Positions 36,948 to 47,549 of a stretch of DNA of 64,000 nt are shown piece by piece. Source of the stretch: Thermophagus sp052400625 (GTDB lineage: Bacteria > Bacteroidota > Bacteroidia > Bacteroidales > Marinilabiliaceae). Location of the stretch: the NCBI GenBank assembly GCA_052400625.1, contig JBQTGH010000013.1, one strand, 5' to 3'. The position numbers were made by a program, and so were the translations under genes. The notes under the pieces are model-generated. The model saw only the letters and a program-made list of their open reading frames with translations, had not been told where the DNA came from and did no database searches. Position 1 is the first letter of the stretch. Every line of letters begins with the position of its first letter.

Positions 36948-39050
36948 ATGCAAAGAAAAAAAATGATAACCAGAAAACTATTTTTTAGCGCTTTCACAGC
37001 TGCCACTTTAATCCTCTCTGCATGCAACCAGGTTGCTCCTCCTGAAGCCGTAGGCCCCACCCCGTCAGAAAACCAGCTCCGATGGCAGAAAATGGAATAC
37101 TATGCGTTTATCCACTTCTCTTTGAATACTTATACCAACCAATCCTGGGGATATGGTGATGAGGACATCAACCTGTTTAATCCCGAAAAACTCGACACAC
37201 GCCAATGGGCACGAATATGCAAAGAAGCAGGAATGAAAGGCATAATTCTTACAGCCAAACATCATAGTGGTTTTTGTCTGTGGCCTTCAGAATATACGGA
37301 GTACTCAGTAAAAAATACCCCCTGGAAAGATGGTAATGGTGATGTGGTTAGCGAATTAGCCGATGCCTGTAAAGAATTCGACTTAAAACTGGGCATTTAT
37401 ATTTCACCCTGGGACAGAAACCATCCGGATTATGGCCGACCTGAATACATCACTTATTTCAGGAATCAAATAAGAGAGGTATTAACCAATTATGGCGATA
37501 TTTTCGAAATATGGTTTGATGGCGCTAACGGAGGAACCGGGTATTATGGCGGCGCCGATGAAAACCGTAAAATCGACCGGACAACCTACTACGACTGGCA
37601 ACCCACCTACAAAATGATTCGCGAGTTGCAGCCGAACATCGTAATCTGGAACGATGGCGGCGACCGGGCCGATCTCCGTTGGGTGGGCACCGAAGCCGGA
37701 TATGTGGGTGAAACAAACTGGAGTTTGTTAAATGACACTGGAGAAGTAACATGGGATATGTTACACCACGGCCTTGAAGATGGTAATGCCTGGGTGCCCG
37801 CCGAAGTAAATACATCCATTCGTCCTGAATGGTTCTACCACCCGGGAGAGGATGCCAAGGTAAAATCCGTACCCGAATTAATGGAGACGTATTACAATTC
37901 CATTGGCCGGAATGCAACCTTGCTGCTTAACTTCCCCATAATGCCCAATGGTTTAATTCATCCCAACGATGAAAAAGCTGCATTGGAATTTGCTAAAGCA
38001 GTAAAAGAAGCATTTGCAGTAAACTTAACCGACGAATCATCAGCCGGGGCTACAAACATTCGCGGCAATGCATGCAAATTTAATGCCTCAAAAGCGATTG
38101 ATAATGATACAGAAACTTATTGGGCCACGGATGATACCATAACAAAAGCTTCCCTGACTGTTGATTTTGGTGAGCCAACAACTTTTAACCGGTTTGTAGC
38201 CCAGGAATACATCCGTTTAGGGCAACGGGTAAAAGCTTTTAGCATCGAAGCCATGATGGATGGTAACTGGAAAGAAATTGCCAGTGCAACCACCATCGGG
38301 TACAAACGAATCCTCCGGTTTCCAACTGTAACAGCCACACAACTCCGGTTTAACATTAAGGATTCAAAAAGTTGCCCGGTGATTTCCAACATTGGAGTTT
38401 ACGATGCACCCCAATTGCTTGAACCACCCAATATCAAACGAAATCAGGCAGGTGATATCATCATAACCCCGGTTGATGCCGAATCGGAAGTGTACTATAC
38501 TATGGATGGCAGCGAGCCAACACCTGATTCTGAAAAATATACGGGTCCGGTATCCACCGATGGTAAGTTGCAGATGAAAGCCATCGCTTATGAACCCTCA
38601 ACCGGAAAAAGCAGTCCGGTGAGTAACGAAACCTTTGACTTACCAAGAAAAGAATGGAAAATATTAGGTGTCGAAGATGAGGAGGTATATGCCATCATAG
38701 ATGGTGATCAAAAAACGGTTTGGCATCAACCCAAAGATGTTACCTTACCAGCTGATTTGGTTATCGATATGGGTAAAGAACATACCCTGGTTGGTTTCAG
38801 ATATTTCCCTGACCAGACCTTATGGGGCCCCGGAATTATTAGCCATTACAAATTCTTTGTTTCCAATGACAATAAAACCTGGAAATTGGTAAGCAAAGGT
38901 GAATTTTCAAACATTAAGAATAATCCTTTGTGGCAGATCAAGGAGTTCGAGGCAGAAAAGGCCCGCTATTTTAAATTTCGGGCCCTGAAGAATGCAGAAA
39001 ATAATAACAATATCGGGTATGCTGAAGTGAATATAATTACGGCAGAATGA
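36948..39050 (+). CDS. GH29 alpha-L-fucosidase lipoprotein with F5/8-type C domains
   Basis: 700 residues. Lipoprotein signal ending LILSACN; ATG at 36963 (MITRKLFF) is an alternative start. Catalytic domain about 40-350: YYAFIHFSLNTYTNQSWGYG, LTAKHHSGFCLWPSEYTEYS, and nucleophile Asp 191 in IWFDGANGG. Then F5/8-type C/CBM32-like domain (about 355-485), a chitobiase-like C-terminal domain (VYYTMDGSEPTPDSEKYTGP, about 500-560) and a second F5/8-type C domain (about 565-700). The carbohydrate-binding modules suggest action on polymer or surface-bound glycan. Co-operonic with LacZ-like GH2: fucose and galactose would be removed together. Confidence 0.92.
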   Translation: MQRKKMITRKLFFSAFTAATLILSACNQVAPPEAVGPTPSENQLRWQKMEYYAFIHFSLNTYTNQSWGYGDEDINLFNPEKLDTRQWARICKEAGMKGIILTAKHHSGFCLWPSEYTEYSVKNTPWKDGNGDVVSELADACKEFDLKLGIYISPWDRNHPDYGRPEYITYFRNQIREVLTNYGDIFEIWFDGANGGTGYYGGADENRKIDRTTYYDWQPTYKMIRELQPNIVIWNDGGDRADLRWVGTEAGYVGETNWSLLNDTGEVTWDMLHHGLEDGNAWVPAEVNTSIRPEWFYHPGEDAKVKSVPELMETYYNSIGRNATLLLNFPIMPNGLIHPNDEKAALEFAKAVKEAFAVNLTDESSAGATNIRGNACKFNASKAIDNDTETYWATDDTITKASLTVDFGEPTTFNRFVAQEYIRLGQRVKAFSIEAMMDGNWKEIASATTIGYKRILRFPTVTATQLRFNIKDSKSCPVISNIGVYDAPQLLEPPNIKRNQAGDIIITPVDAESEVYYTMDGSEPTPDSEKYTGPVSTDGKLQMKAIAYEPSTGKSSPVSNETFDLPRKEWKILGVEDEEVYAIIDGDQKTVWHQPKDVTLPADLVIDMGKEHTLVGFRYFPDQTLWGPGIISHYKFFVSNDNKTWKLVSKGEFSNIKNNPLWQIKEFEAEKARYFKFRALKNAENNNNIGYAEVNIITAE

Positions 39051-39157
39051 TTTGACGGTTGGTAAAACTCAATTCTGCGATATATTTATTCCTATCTCTA
39101 ACTTTTGCCATTAATGATTCTTTTTGATAGATAGATTAATAAATAATAACATTTTAC

Positions 39158-39480
39158 ATAAAACGAAAATGGCACAGGTTGCCTCAATAGATTATCAGAT
39201 TTTTAGATATAAGATTTACCTCAATAGGAACATGCATAAGTTTTTGTATGCAAGTTCCATTTAGGCCGATAACTTAAGTAAATTATATACTAATGAAACG
39301 AGCATGGTAAGGTTTGCCATAATATGAACATGTATAAGTTCTTGCATGCGAGATCCATTAGGCCATAAAAAGTAAATTTTATACTAATGAAACGAGCATG
39401 ATATTTTTTAAGCATAATATCACAAAAGAATATGATTAAAAAATATTATGCGAGAGCGAAGCGTTTCCATTCGTTCTCAA
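39158..39480 (+). repeat. Three MKRAW leader repeats, the first with a nested insertion
   Basis: Unit 1 (from 39158) reads ATA AAA CGA AAA TGG, giving (I)KRKWHRLPQ-stop, and is split by a 28-base AT-rich insert flanked by CCTCAATAG on both sides (39182-39190 and 39219-39227). Unit 2 (39293) encodes MKRAW-stop and keeps TGCATGCGAGATCCAT. Unit 3 (39387) encodes MKRA-stop and is rearranged. They fill most of the 475-base gap before the third GH29 gene at 39526. No other gene is seen there. Confidence 0.72.
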
Positions 39481-39525
39481 ATTTATAATTAGTTTTTTAT
39501 CAGGTAATTACAAAATTTTAAACGA

Positions 39526-41100
39526 ATGAAAAAGATAGCATTTTCTTTTTTTTCAATCGTATTTTCAATATCGGGTATGGCACAAGATTATTCGCCACAT
39601 CCTGAAACCGAAAAATCTGCCATCCCGGGAATTAACAAAGAGGCTCAGCAGTTTGAAGAAACATGGGAATCACTTGCAGCAGTTGACAGGGAACCTGAGT
39701 GGTTTAAAGATGCAAAATTTGGAATCTATTTTCATTGGGGATTGTACAGTGTACCCGCATTTGATAATGAATGGTACCCACGTTGGATGTATGTGCCCGG
39801 AAGAGACAGTTGGGGCGGTACAGTTTATGAACACCATAAAAAAACTTACGGTTCTGTAAGTGAATTCAACTACCACGATTTTATTCCCATGTTTACTGCT
39901 GAGCACTTCGATGCAGCAGAGTGGGCTAATTTATTTCAGGAGTCCGGGGCACGGTTTGCAGGCCCGGTTGCACAGCACCACGATGGTTTTGCAATGTGGG
40001 GAAGTGAGATCAACCCGTGGAATGCTGAAGACATGGGACCCAAAAAAGACATCCTGGGTGAATTGTTTACAGAGCTCAAAAAACGCGACATGCGAACCAT
40101 TGCAACCTTTCATCATGCAAGGCTCCTGCAACGCTATGCTTCCGACACAGCTGCATGGGCAAAGAATACACCCGATCCGGGATGGGACAGTCATTACCCT
40201 TATCATCCAGATTATATTACTTCAACAACGGATCCGGAACTCCGGCTGTTTTACGGGAATATGCCAGAGGACAAATTTCATGAATATTGGTTAAACCAAG
40301 TAATTGAAGTAGTTGATAACTACGCACCCGATATGATATGGTTTGATTCATGGCTCGATAAAATACCTCATAACTATCGTCAGAAAATGGTGGCCCACCA
40401 TTTCAATACCGCCGTTTCACGGGGTCAAAAACCAATTGTTAACTACAAGCAGGAAGATATTCCGGCCAATGTAGGAATATTGGATATGGAGCAAGGTGGC
40501 AAAACTGAACTTTCTGACGATTATTGGTTGACAGATATTACTATAAGTCACGGTAGCTGGTGTTACACAAAAGGTCAAACATATAAAAATCCATCATTGG
40601 TTATAAGAAACATGATTGATGTATGGAGTAAAAGAGGTGTTGTATTGCTTAATATTTCACCCCGAGCAGATGGCACAATCCCTGCTGAGCAGAAAAAAGT
40701 ACTGGCTGCTATTGGGAAATGGATAAAAAAACACGAGGAAGCTGTTTATGAAACACGTGCCTATAGCACCTTTGGTTATGGCAGGGCTGAGTTTGAAGAG
40801 AATGTGTTTGGTGGCCAAACAGCTACAATAGATTATACCTGTAATGATATCCGGTTTACTGTTTCAAAAGATAAAACGAAACTTTTTGTTTATTCTCTTG
40901 GTCTTCCCGATGCAAATTCATCTTTCGATATTCACCATATTACTGATTCTAATATCAAAAAAGTTTCAGTTGTGGGAAGTGGAATTGAATTAGAATGGTC
41001 AAAAAACGGTGATGTTTTAACAATCAAAACACCTGCTTCTTCAGAGATGGATGAATTAGCCACCGTGTTCAAAGTAGAATTTGAAAACCCGCATTATTAA
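39526..41100 (+). CDS. GH29 alpha-L-fucosidase, third copy
   Basis: 524 residues with a signal peptide (about 1-19, ending SGMAQ). Compact GH29: FGIYFHWGLYSVPAFDNEWYPRW, GPVAQHHDGFAMWGSEINPWN, nucleophile Asp 274 in MIWFDSWLDK, and GVVLLNISPRADGTIP closing the barrel; short C-terminal beta domain. The GPVAQHHDGF block resembles the classical fucosidase branch acting on several linkages. It would release L-fucose in the periplasm. GH127 follows after 17 bases, so these two share a transcript. Confidence 0.92.
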   Translation: MKKIAFSFFSIVFSISGMAQDYSPHPETEKSAIPGINKEAQQFEETWESLAAVDREPEWFKDAKFGIYFHWGLYSVPAFDNEWYPRWMYVPGRDSWGGTVYEHHKKTYGSVSEFNYHDFIPMFTAEHFDAAEWANLFQESGARFAGPVAQHHDGFAMWGSEINPWNAEDMGPKKDILGELFTELKKRDMRTIATFHHARLLQRYASDTAAWAKNTPDPGWDSHYPYHPDYITSTTDPELRLFYGNMPEDKFHEYWLNQVIEVVDNYAPDMIWFDSWLDKIPHNYRQKMVAHHFNTAVSRGQKPIVNYKQEDIPANVGILDMEQGGKTELSDDYWLTDITISHGSWCYTKGQTYKNPSLVIRNMIDVWSKRGVVLLNISPRADGTIPAEQKKVLAAIGKWIKKHEEAVYETRAYSTFGYGRAEFEENVFGGQTATIDYTCNDIRFTVSKDKTKLFVYSLGLPDANSSFDIHHITDSNIKKVSVVGSGIELEWSKNGDVLTIKTPASSEMDELATVFKVEFENPHY

Positions 41101-41117
41101 TATAAAACTGACCACTA

Positions 41118-43499
41118 ATGAAAAGAATAAAATTAGCTTTACTTGTATGTTTTCTAATTTCTTACAATTCAATACAAGCGCAGGAAAAACTTTACAAAAA
41201 CGTATTTCCAATATCGGATGTAACATTGCTCAACGGGCCGTTTAAATATGCCCGCGACCTGAACATCGAAGTGCTTTTGAAATACGATGTTGACCGCTTA
41301 TTAGCGCCTTACCGTAAGGTAGCCGGATTGCCCCAAAAGGCCGAAAGTTATCCCAACTGGTCAGGACTCGATGGTCATATTGCCGGACATTACCTTTCGG
41401 CCATGGCCATGAACTATGCTGCCACAGGAAACAAAGAGTGCAAAAAGCGTATGAAATATATGCTCTCAGAATTAAAGGAAATCCAGAAAGCAAATGCCAT
41501 AAACAATGCAGAATGGGGTGTGGGCTACGTCGGAGGTTTCCCAAATAGTAAAAATTTATGGTCGGCTTTCAAAAAAGGCGATTTCAGCATTTATCTTACT
41601 GCCTGGGCCCCATTTTACAATCTGCATAAAATGTATGCCGGACTCAGAGATGCATGGTTATACTGCAACAATGATGAAGCAAAAAAGCTATTCCTGGATT
41701 TTTGCGATTGGGGCATCAGCATCACATCAGACCTTGACGATGAACAAATGGAAACAATGCTGAATATGGAACATGGTGGTATGAACGAAGTATTTGCTGA
41801 TGCCTACCAGATTTCAGGTAAGAAAAAATACCTTATTGCTGCCAAAAGGTATTCTCACAAAAAATTTCTGAAACCATTGTCGAAAGGTATTGACAACCTC
41901 GATAATATGCATGCTAACACTCAAATACCCAAATTTATTGGCTTTGCAAGGATCGCAGAACTCAGTGGCGATAAAAAATACAAACAGGCCGGCCGATTTT
42001 CATGGGAAACAATTACAGAAAACCGCTCCCTGGCTTTTGGGGGCAATAGTCGCAGAGAACATTTCCCCGGCGTTGAATCCTGTGCTGACTATATCAACGA
42101 TGTTGATGGCCCCGAGTCATGTAACTCGTATAACATGTTAAAGCTGACAGAAGACTTGTTCCGTATGGAACCTTCGGCTCATTATACCGATTATTACGAA
42201 CGAACCCTTTTCAACCACATTCTCTCCACCCAGCACCCGGAGCATGGCGGATATGTGTATTTCACAACAGCCCGTCCCCGTCATTACAGGGTTTACTCTG
42301 CGCCTAACGAAGCCATGTGGTGTTGTGTGGGTACTGGCATGGAAAACCATGGCAAATACAATCAGTTTATTTACACCCATTCAGCTGATTCGTTGTTTCT
42401 TAATCTGTTTATTGCTTCGGAACTCGATTGGAAAGAGCGAAATGTGCGTATTAAACAAGAGACTAATTTTCCCACTGAAGAAAGTACAAAACTGACCATA
42501 ACGAAAGGTGCTTCGGAATTTAAGTTGATGGTCAGGTATCCCGGATGGATGAAAAAAGATGCTTTGAGAATCACCGTAAACGGAAATGAAGTAAATCATA
42601 CAGCCCTTCCTTCTTCATATATCTGTATTGACAGAAAATGGAAAAAAGGAGATGTGGTTGAAGTGTCTTTACCTATGCACAGTAGGATTGAGCGTTTGCC
42701 CAATGTGCCCGACTACATTGCTTTTATGCATGGTCCAATATTGTTGGGTGCCAAAACCAGTACCGACGATTTAAGAGGACTGATTGCTGATGATGGTCGT
42801 TGGTCGCAGTACCCGGGCGGAAAAATGCTTCCGGTTGACCAGGCTCCAATCCTGGTTGAGGACGATATTGAAAACATTGCCGACAAATTGGTTCCCGTGA
42901 AGGATGAACCATTAACTTTTACACTTGACGTGAAAATGATAAATCCTATTGATGTAAAACTCGAACCTTTTTTCGGTATTCACGACGCCAGGTATATGAT
43001 TTACTGGCTGGCACTTACAAACGACGGGTATCAGTCGTATTTGGATTCTTTAACAGCAATCGAAAATGAAAGGATAGCGCTCGAAAAGCGCACGATTGAC
43101 TTTGTGGCCACCGGTGAACAACAACCTGAGACTGACCACAACATGCAAAATGAAAATTCAGGTTCGGGAAACACGCATAATGAGTTTTACCGTGACGCAA
43201 GCCGGGGAGGATATTTTAGCTACGAAATGAAAACAAATCACGAAACAGACCTTGCACTTAATGTACGCTATTGGGGGGCCGAATGGGGAGGCCGCAAATT
43301 TGATATATACATTGATGATGAAAAGCTTTTTACCGAAGATAATACCGGTAGATGGAATCAATCAAAGTTTTTTAATGTGGAGTATGATATTCCCAACTCA
43401 ATGGTCAGGGGAAAGAGTGAAATCAGAGTTAAATTTCAGGCATTACAAGGAAATACTGCCGGGGCAGTTTACTTTATCCGTCTGGTAAGAAAAGAATAA
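41118..43499 (+). CDS. GH127 beta-L-arabinofuranosidase (DUF1680)
   Basis: 793 residues with a signal peptide (about 1-21, ending SIQAQ). An alpha-helical barrel starts with VTLLNGPFKYARDLNIE and WSGLDGHIAGHYLSAMA. The catalytic cysteine region is AMWCCVGTGMENHGKYNQ (Cys 402/403), with a second Cys in PESCNSYNMLKL; known family members use a zinc-bound Cys as nucleophile. C-terminal beta domains include VRYPGWMKKDALRITVNG and a late extension (about 680-793, DASRGGYFSYEMKTNHETDL). It would remove beta-linked L-arabinofuranose. Note that some GH127 enzymes act on other sugars, so substrate is provisional. Confidence 0.9.
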   Translation: MKRIKLALLVCFLISYNSIQAQEKLYKNVFPISDVTLLNGPFKYARDLNIEVLLKYDVDRLLAPYRKVAGLPQKAESYPNWSGLDGHIAGHYLSAMAMNYAATGNKECKKRMKYMLSELKEIQKANAINNAEWGVGYVGGFPNSKNLWSAFKKGDFSIYLTAWAPFYNLHKMYAGLRDAWLYCNNDEAKKLFLDFCDWGISITSDLDDEQMETMLNMEHGGMNEVFADAYQISGKKKYLIAAKRYSHKKFLKPLSKGIDNLDNMHANTQIPKFIGFARIAELSGDKKYKQAGRFSWETITENRSLAFGGNSRREHFPGVESCADYINDVDGPESCNSYNMLKLTEDLFRMEPSAHYTDYYERTLFNHILSTQHPEHGGYVYFTTARPRHYRVYSAPNEAMWCCVGTGMENHGKYNQFIYTHSADSLFLNLFIASELDWKERNVRIKQETNFPTEESTKLTITKGASEFKLMVRYPGWMKKDALRITVNGNEVNHTALPSSYICIDRKWKKGDVVEVSLPMHSRIERLPNVPDYIAFMHGPILLGAKTSTDDLRGLIADDGRWSQYPGGKMLPVDQAPILVEDDIENIADKLVPVKDEPLTFTLDVKMINPIDVKLEPFFGIHDARYMIYWLALTNDGYQSYLDSLTAIENERIALEKRTIDFVATGEQQPETDHNMQNENSGSGNTHNEFYRDASRGGYFSYEMKTNHETDLALNVRYWGAEWGGRKFDIYIDDEKLFTEDNTGRWNQSKFFNVEYDIPNSMVRGKSEIRVKFQALQGNTAGAVYFIRLVRKE

Positions 43500-43628
43500 T
43501 TGATTGAAAATAAGTGCAAATGAATTCAGAAATGGTTATAGTTATAGTTGATTATGGACGGTAGGAACGTACATTTTAAAAAATGAAGGAAAGCCCATAT
43601 CGTAGAAAGTACTAACAATATAACAACT

Positions 43629-46109
43629 ATGAAAAACTATATGCAAAAAAAACGGAATAAAAGCTTTCGTTCAATTTTACCGGCCTTATTTCTTTTGCTG
43701 GTTTCTGTTGCATGTAACCAACAAAATCAACCTGCCCGTATCGAAACACTTTTCGACAATGGATGGAAATTTCAATTAGGCGATGTTCAAGGTGCCCAAA
43801 TGCCTTCGTTTAACGACAGTGCCTGGCGTAGTCTTGACTTACCACACGACTGGAGCATCGAGAATCTTCCCAATCAGGAACCAGGGAAGGTAACAGGCCC
43901 TTTTTCCAAAGAAAGCATAGGCACCACTGCTACAGGATATACTATAGGCGGCACTGCATGGTACCGCAAAACATTTACTTTAGATGATGATGACCGGTTC
44001 AGCCAAACCATCATCAATTTCGATGGCGTATATATGAACAGCGAAGTTTGGGTCAATGGCAAACTGGCAGGCACACATCCGTATGGCTATACCGCTTTTC
44101 AATTCGATATCACGGAATATCTAAACCCTGCAGGAAAGCCCAATGTTATCGCCGTAAAGGTTAAAAACGAAGGGAAAAATTCCCGGTGGTATAGCGGTTC
44201 AGGCATATACCGTCATGTATGGCTTATCCGCAAACAACCCATACATATTACTCATAATGGCATCTTTGTAAATACCGAAAGCATCTCAGAAAATGAAGCT
44301 AATGTAACTGTATCAGCAACGGTTGAGAATAGCACAAACAATGTTTCAGATATACAATTGAAAATCAGTATTATCGATGCAAGCGGTAAGATTGCAATAA
44401 CATCGGAAACCCCAGTAGAAAGCCTTCAAACGGGATCCGAAAACATTACTCAAAGTATAAAAATACAACAAGCCAAATTGTGGTCAACCGAAGAGCCCAA
44501 TCTTTATACCGCAGAAGTTAAGGTTATTGCCAACGAAGATATTACCGACCACACCCAAACAACTTTTGGTATCCGTACCATCCATTTCGATGCAAAAACA
44601 GGATTCACCCTAAACGGAAAAACAGTATTGCTGAAAGGTGGTAATCTTCATCACGACAATGGGTTTCTTGGAGCCGCAACCATCGACCGGGCGGAAGAAC
44701 GACGTGTTGAACTGATGAAGGCCAATGGCTTTAATGCCATTCGTGCAAGCCACAATCCGCCATCGAAACAATTTCTTGATGCCTGCGACCGCCTTGGCAT
44801 ATTGGTAATGGATGAGGCCTTTGATCAATGGGTACGCCCTAAAAACCCACAGGATTACCACCTGTATTTCAGGGAATGGTGGAAAAAAGACCTTAAATCG
44901 ATGATTTATCGCGACAGAAACCATCCTTCGGTTATTTTCTGGAGTATTGGTAACGAACTTAACGAACGTGCCGATTCACTGGGCTATGCTATCCGGAAAG
45001 AACTGGTGGTCGAAACACACAAGCTGGACTCAACAAGACCTGTAACAGAGGGTGTCTGTGATTTTTGGGATCATCCGGGCCGGGAATGGTCAACTGCAGC
45101 ACCTGTATTTAACGATCTGGATATTGCAGGTTACAATTACCTCCAGAAACAATTCGAAGCGGATCATGCCGAATATCCCGACAGGATTATTGTGAGTACT
45201 GAATCGCATGCCGCAGACGCTTATGCTTATTGGCAGGGGGTTGAAAAAAACCCTTATGTGATCGGTGATTTTGTATGGACAGGCATGGATCATTTGGGTG
45301 AAACAGGATGTGGCCATTCAAAAATTGCCGGAAAGCCGGGTCCTCGCGTTGGACTTCAACCCTGGCCCTGGTTTTCAAACAATTGTGGCGACATCGACTT
45401 GTGTGGAAATAAAAAACCGCAATCATATTACCGGGATGTAGTTTGGGATAACAGCAAAATTGAAATGATGGTGCATACGCCAATCCCCGAAGGCATGGTA
45501 GAGACCTACAGTTACTGGGGTTGGCCCGATGAATATCCAAGCTGGAACTGGGCAGGAAACGAAGGCAAACTGATGGATGTACGGGTTTTTACTAAAAGTC
45601 CTATGGTACGGCTCGAATTGAATGGAAAAGTAATTGGCGAACAGGCCATAGATACCCGCACCGGAATTACTGCTAATTTCAAAGTTCCTTACGAACTTGG
45701 AGTACTGAAAGCCTTTGCTTTGAATAAAGGAAAAGAAGTTGGTTCTAAAGAACTTAAAACCACCGGTGCACAGACAAAAGTTAAACTTAAAGCCGATCGA
45801 TCCGAAATCAAAGCAAGCCGCAACGACTTATCCTACATAAGTATTGAAATTACGGATAATCAGGGCAATGTAATACCTGACGCAAAGATACCTGTAACAC
45901 TTAGGGTATCAGGAGTAGGTGAAATTGCCGGTTCGGGAAATGCAAACCCCACCGACATGGAAAGCTTTAACAACCCTGTTTGCAAAACTTTCCGCGGAAA
46001 AGCTCTGGCTATTCTTCGTCCGTTAGAAGATAAGAAAAGCGGTACTATTACCTTGATGGCCGAGGCTGATAGCCTGGAAACCGGAGAAATTGCTATTAAG
46101 GTTCAATAA
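43629..46109 (+). CDS. GH2 beta-galactosidase-type lipoprotein, paralogue
   Basis: 826 residues. Lipoprotein signal with Cys in LLVSVACNQ. Order as in the GH2 at 30393: sugar-binding domain (LFDNGWKFQLGDV, LPHDWSIEN), Ig-like domain, barrel with acid/base Glu 443 in WSIGNELNE and nucleophile Glu 525 in IIVSTESHAA, then Ig-like domains. The two align over their whole length with many identical blocks, consistent with duplication inside this locus. It keeps a normal C-terminus ending ETGEIAIKVQ. Followed by GH43 after 48 bases, so co-transcription is likely. Confidence 0.9.
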   Translation: MKNYMQKKRNKSFRSILPALFLLLVSVACNQQNQPARIETLFDNGWKFQLGDVQGAQMPSFNDSAWRSLDLPHDWSIENLPNQEPGKVTGPFSKESIGTTATGYTIGGTAWYRKTFTLDDDDRFSQTIINFDGVYMNSEVWVNGKLAGTHPYGYTAFQFDITEYLNPAGKPNVIAVKVKNEGKNSRWYSGSGIYRHVWLIRKQPIHITHNGIFVNTESISENEANVTVSATVENSTNNVSDIQLKISIIDASGKIAITSETPVESLQTGSENITQSIKIQQAKLWSTEEPNLYTAEVKVIANEDITDHTQTTFGIRTIHFDAKTGFTLNGKTVLLKGGNLHHDNGFLGAATIDRAEERRVELMKANGFNAIRASHNPPSKQFLDACDRLGILVMDEAFDQWVRPKNPQDYHLYFREWWKKDLKSMIYRDRNHPSVIFWSIGNELNERADSLGYAIRKELVVETHKLDSTRPVTEGVCDFWDHPGREWSTAAPVFNDLDIAGYNYLQKQFEADHAEYPDRIIVSTESHAADAYAYWQGVEKNPYVIGDFVWTGMDHLGETGCGHSKIAGKPGPRVGLQPWPWFSNNCGDIDLCGNKKPQSYYRDVVWDNSKIEMMVHTPIPEGMVETYSYWGWPDEYPSWNWAGNEGKLMDVRVFTKSPMVRLELNGKVIGEQAIDTRTGITANFKVPYELGVLKAFALNKGKEVGSKELKTTGAQTKVKLKADRSEIKASRNDLSYISIEITDNQGNVIPDAKIPVTLRVSGVGEIAGSGNANPTDMESFNNPVCKTFRGKALAILRPLEDKKSGTITLMAEADSLETGEIAIKVQ

Positions 46110-46157
46110 TTTTTTATATATAAAATAAAGAAATAAACAAATATTAAAAATCACAAA

Positions 46158-47549
46158 ATGAACAAACAAATTTTTATATCCATTTTCCTGATGACGATGG
46201 CAATACCTTATTTTGCCGATGCCCAAAACACAGTTAAGCAACACCCCATCATTCAGACAAAATACACTGCTGATCCGGCACCCATGGTACACAACGACAC
46301 GGTATTCCTTTACACCAGCCATGATGAAGACGATGCCATGGGCTTTAAAATGAAAGATTGGTTGCTCTATTATTCGACCGACATGGTGAACTGGACAGAG
46401 CACGGCGTAGTGGCATCATTAGACAATTTCGACTGGGTTCCTTACGACAATGGCGCATGGGCAGTACAATGTGTAGAACGCAACGGAAAATTTTACCTCT
46501 ACTGCCCCATGCCGGGAGGAGTGGGCATCGGGGTTTTGGTTGCCGATAATCCTTACGGCCCATTCAAAGATCCGCTCGGAAAACCTCTTATTAAACAGGG
46601 CCATCACGACATCGATCCTACCATTTTGATTGACGATGACGGGCAGGCCTACATGTACTGGGGAAATCCCAAGGTCTATTACGTGAAGCTGAACGAGGAC
46701 ATGATTTCCTATTCGGGTGAAATCATACAAGAGCCCACAACGCCCGAAAATTATCAGGAAGGCCCATGGGTTTGGAAGCGCAAGGGGCATTACTACATGG
46801 CCTATGCCTCCACCTGTTGCCCTGAGGGAATTGGATATGCCATGAGCGACTCCCCGACAGGTCCCTGGGAATACAAGGGTATGATTGTCGATGCATCGGA
46901 GAAAACCCGGGGCAATCACCCGGGCATCATTGAATACAAGGGAAAATGGTACTGCTTCGGACACAGTTACGACCTCCTGAAGAAAACCACCCCGAAATTC
47001 TATGAGCGCCGCTCGGTTGATATGGATGAAATGGTGTACAATCCCGACGGAACCATCCAAAACCGGCATTACTGGTCAGTTGAAGGCCCCGAACAAGTGG
47101 AGCCCCTGAATCCTTTCAAACGGGTAGAAGCAGAAACAATGGCCTGGAGCGAAGGCGTAAAGACCAGGTTTGAAACAGAGTGGGAAGGAGATTTCGATTG
47201 GGACAGAGGGAAAAAAATCGCCGACCGTCTATTTGTAACTGCCATAAATCATGGTGATTACATAAAAGTAAAAGGCGTTGATTTTTCCGACGGCGCTGAA
47301 TCGGTTGAAGTGAGTGTATCCCCCATTTACGGAGGAAAAATTGAAGTACGGGCCGATAAAATTGACGGACCGGTCATCGCTACGGTTGAAGTAAATACCA
47401 CACGCGAAGAGGGCATTTGGAGTACATTTACAGCACCGGTCAACGACATCACGGGAATTCATGATGTGTACTTTGTTTTCACAGGAGAAAAAGACTTATT
47501 CTATTTTGACTGGTGGCAGTTTTACCCTGCAAAGGCATCAGAAGAATAG
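46158..47549 (+). CDS. GH43 arabinofuranosidase/xylosidase with CBM6
   Basis: 463 residues with a signal peptide (about 1-22, ending YFADAQ). Propeller triad: YTADPAPMVHN (base Asp), HDIDPTILIDDDGQAYMYWG (second Asp) and YQEGPWVWKRKGHYYMAY (acid Glu). C-terminal CBM6-like domain about 325-460: RVEAETMAWSEGVKT, HGDYIKVKGVDF and DLFYFDWWQF, typical of the GH43 branch fused to CBM6. It likely removes arabinofuranose from xylan or arabinan. The next gene at 47817 is a tandem paralogue with the same two domains. Confidence 0.92.
   Translation: MNKQIFISIFLMTMAIPYFADAQNTVKQHPIIQTKYTADPAPMVHNDTVFLYTSHDEDDAMGFKMKDWLLYYSTDMVNWTEHGVVASLDNFDWVPYDNGAWAVQCVERNGKFYLYCPMPGGVGIGVLVADNPYGPFKDPLGKPLIKQGHHDIDPTILIDDDGQAYMYWGNPKVYYVKLNEDMISYSGEIIQEPTTPENYQEGPWVWKRKGHYYMAYASTCCPEGIGYAMSDSPTGPWEYKGMIVDASEKTRGNHPGIIEYKGKWYCFGHSYDLLKKTTPKFYERRSVDMDEMVYNPDGTIQNRHYWSVEGPEQVEPLNPFKRVEAETMAWSEGVKTRFETEWEGDFDWDRGKKIADRLFVTAINHGDYIKVKGVDFSDGAESVEVSVSPIYGGKIEVRADKIDGPVIATVEVNTTREEGIWSTFTAPVNDITGIHDVYFVFTGEKDLFYFDWWQFYPAKASEE

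Noticed and set aside
36948..39050. Hexosaminidase, because of the chitobiase-like C-terminal domain
   Set aside because: The catalytic domain is clearly GH29 (HHSGFCLWPS, WFDGANGG); the chitobiase-like module is a common accessory domain.
41506..43488. Several + strand frames overlapping GH127 in other registers
   Set aside because: They lie wholly within the GH127 gene, whose motifs are intact, and have no recognisable domains.
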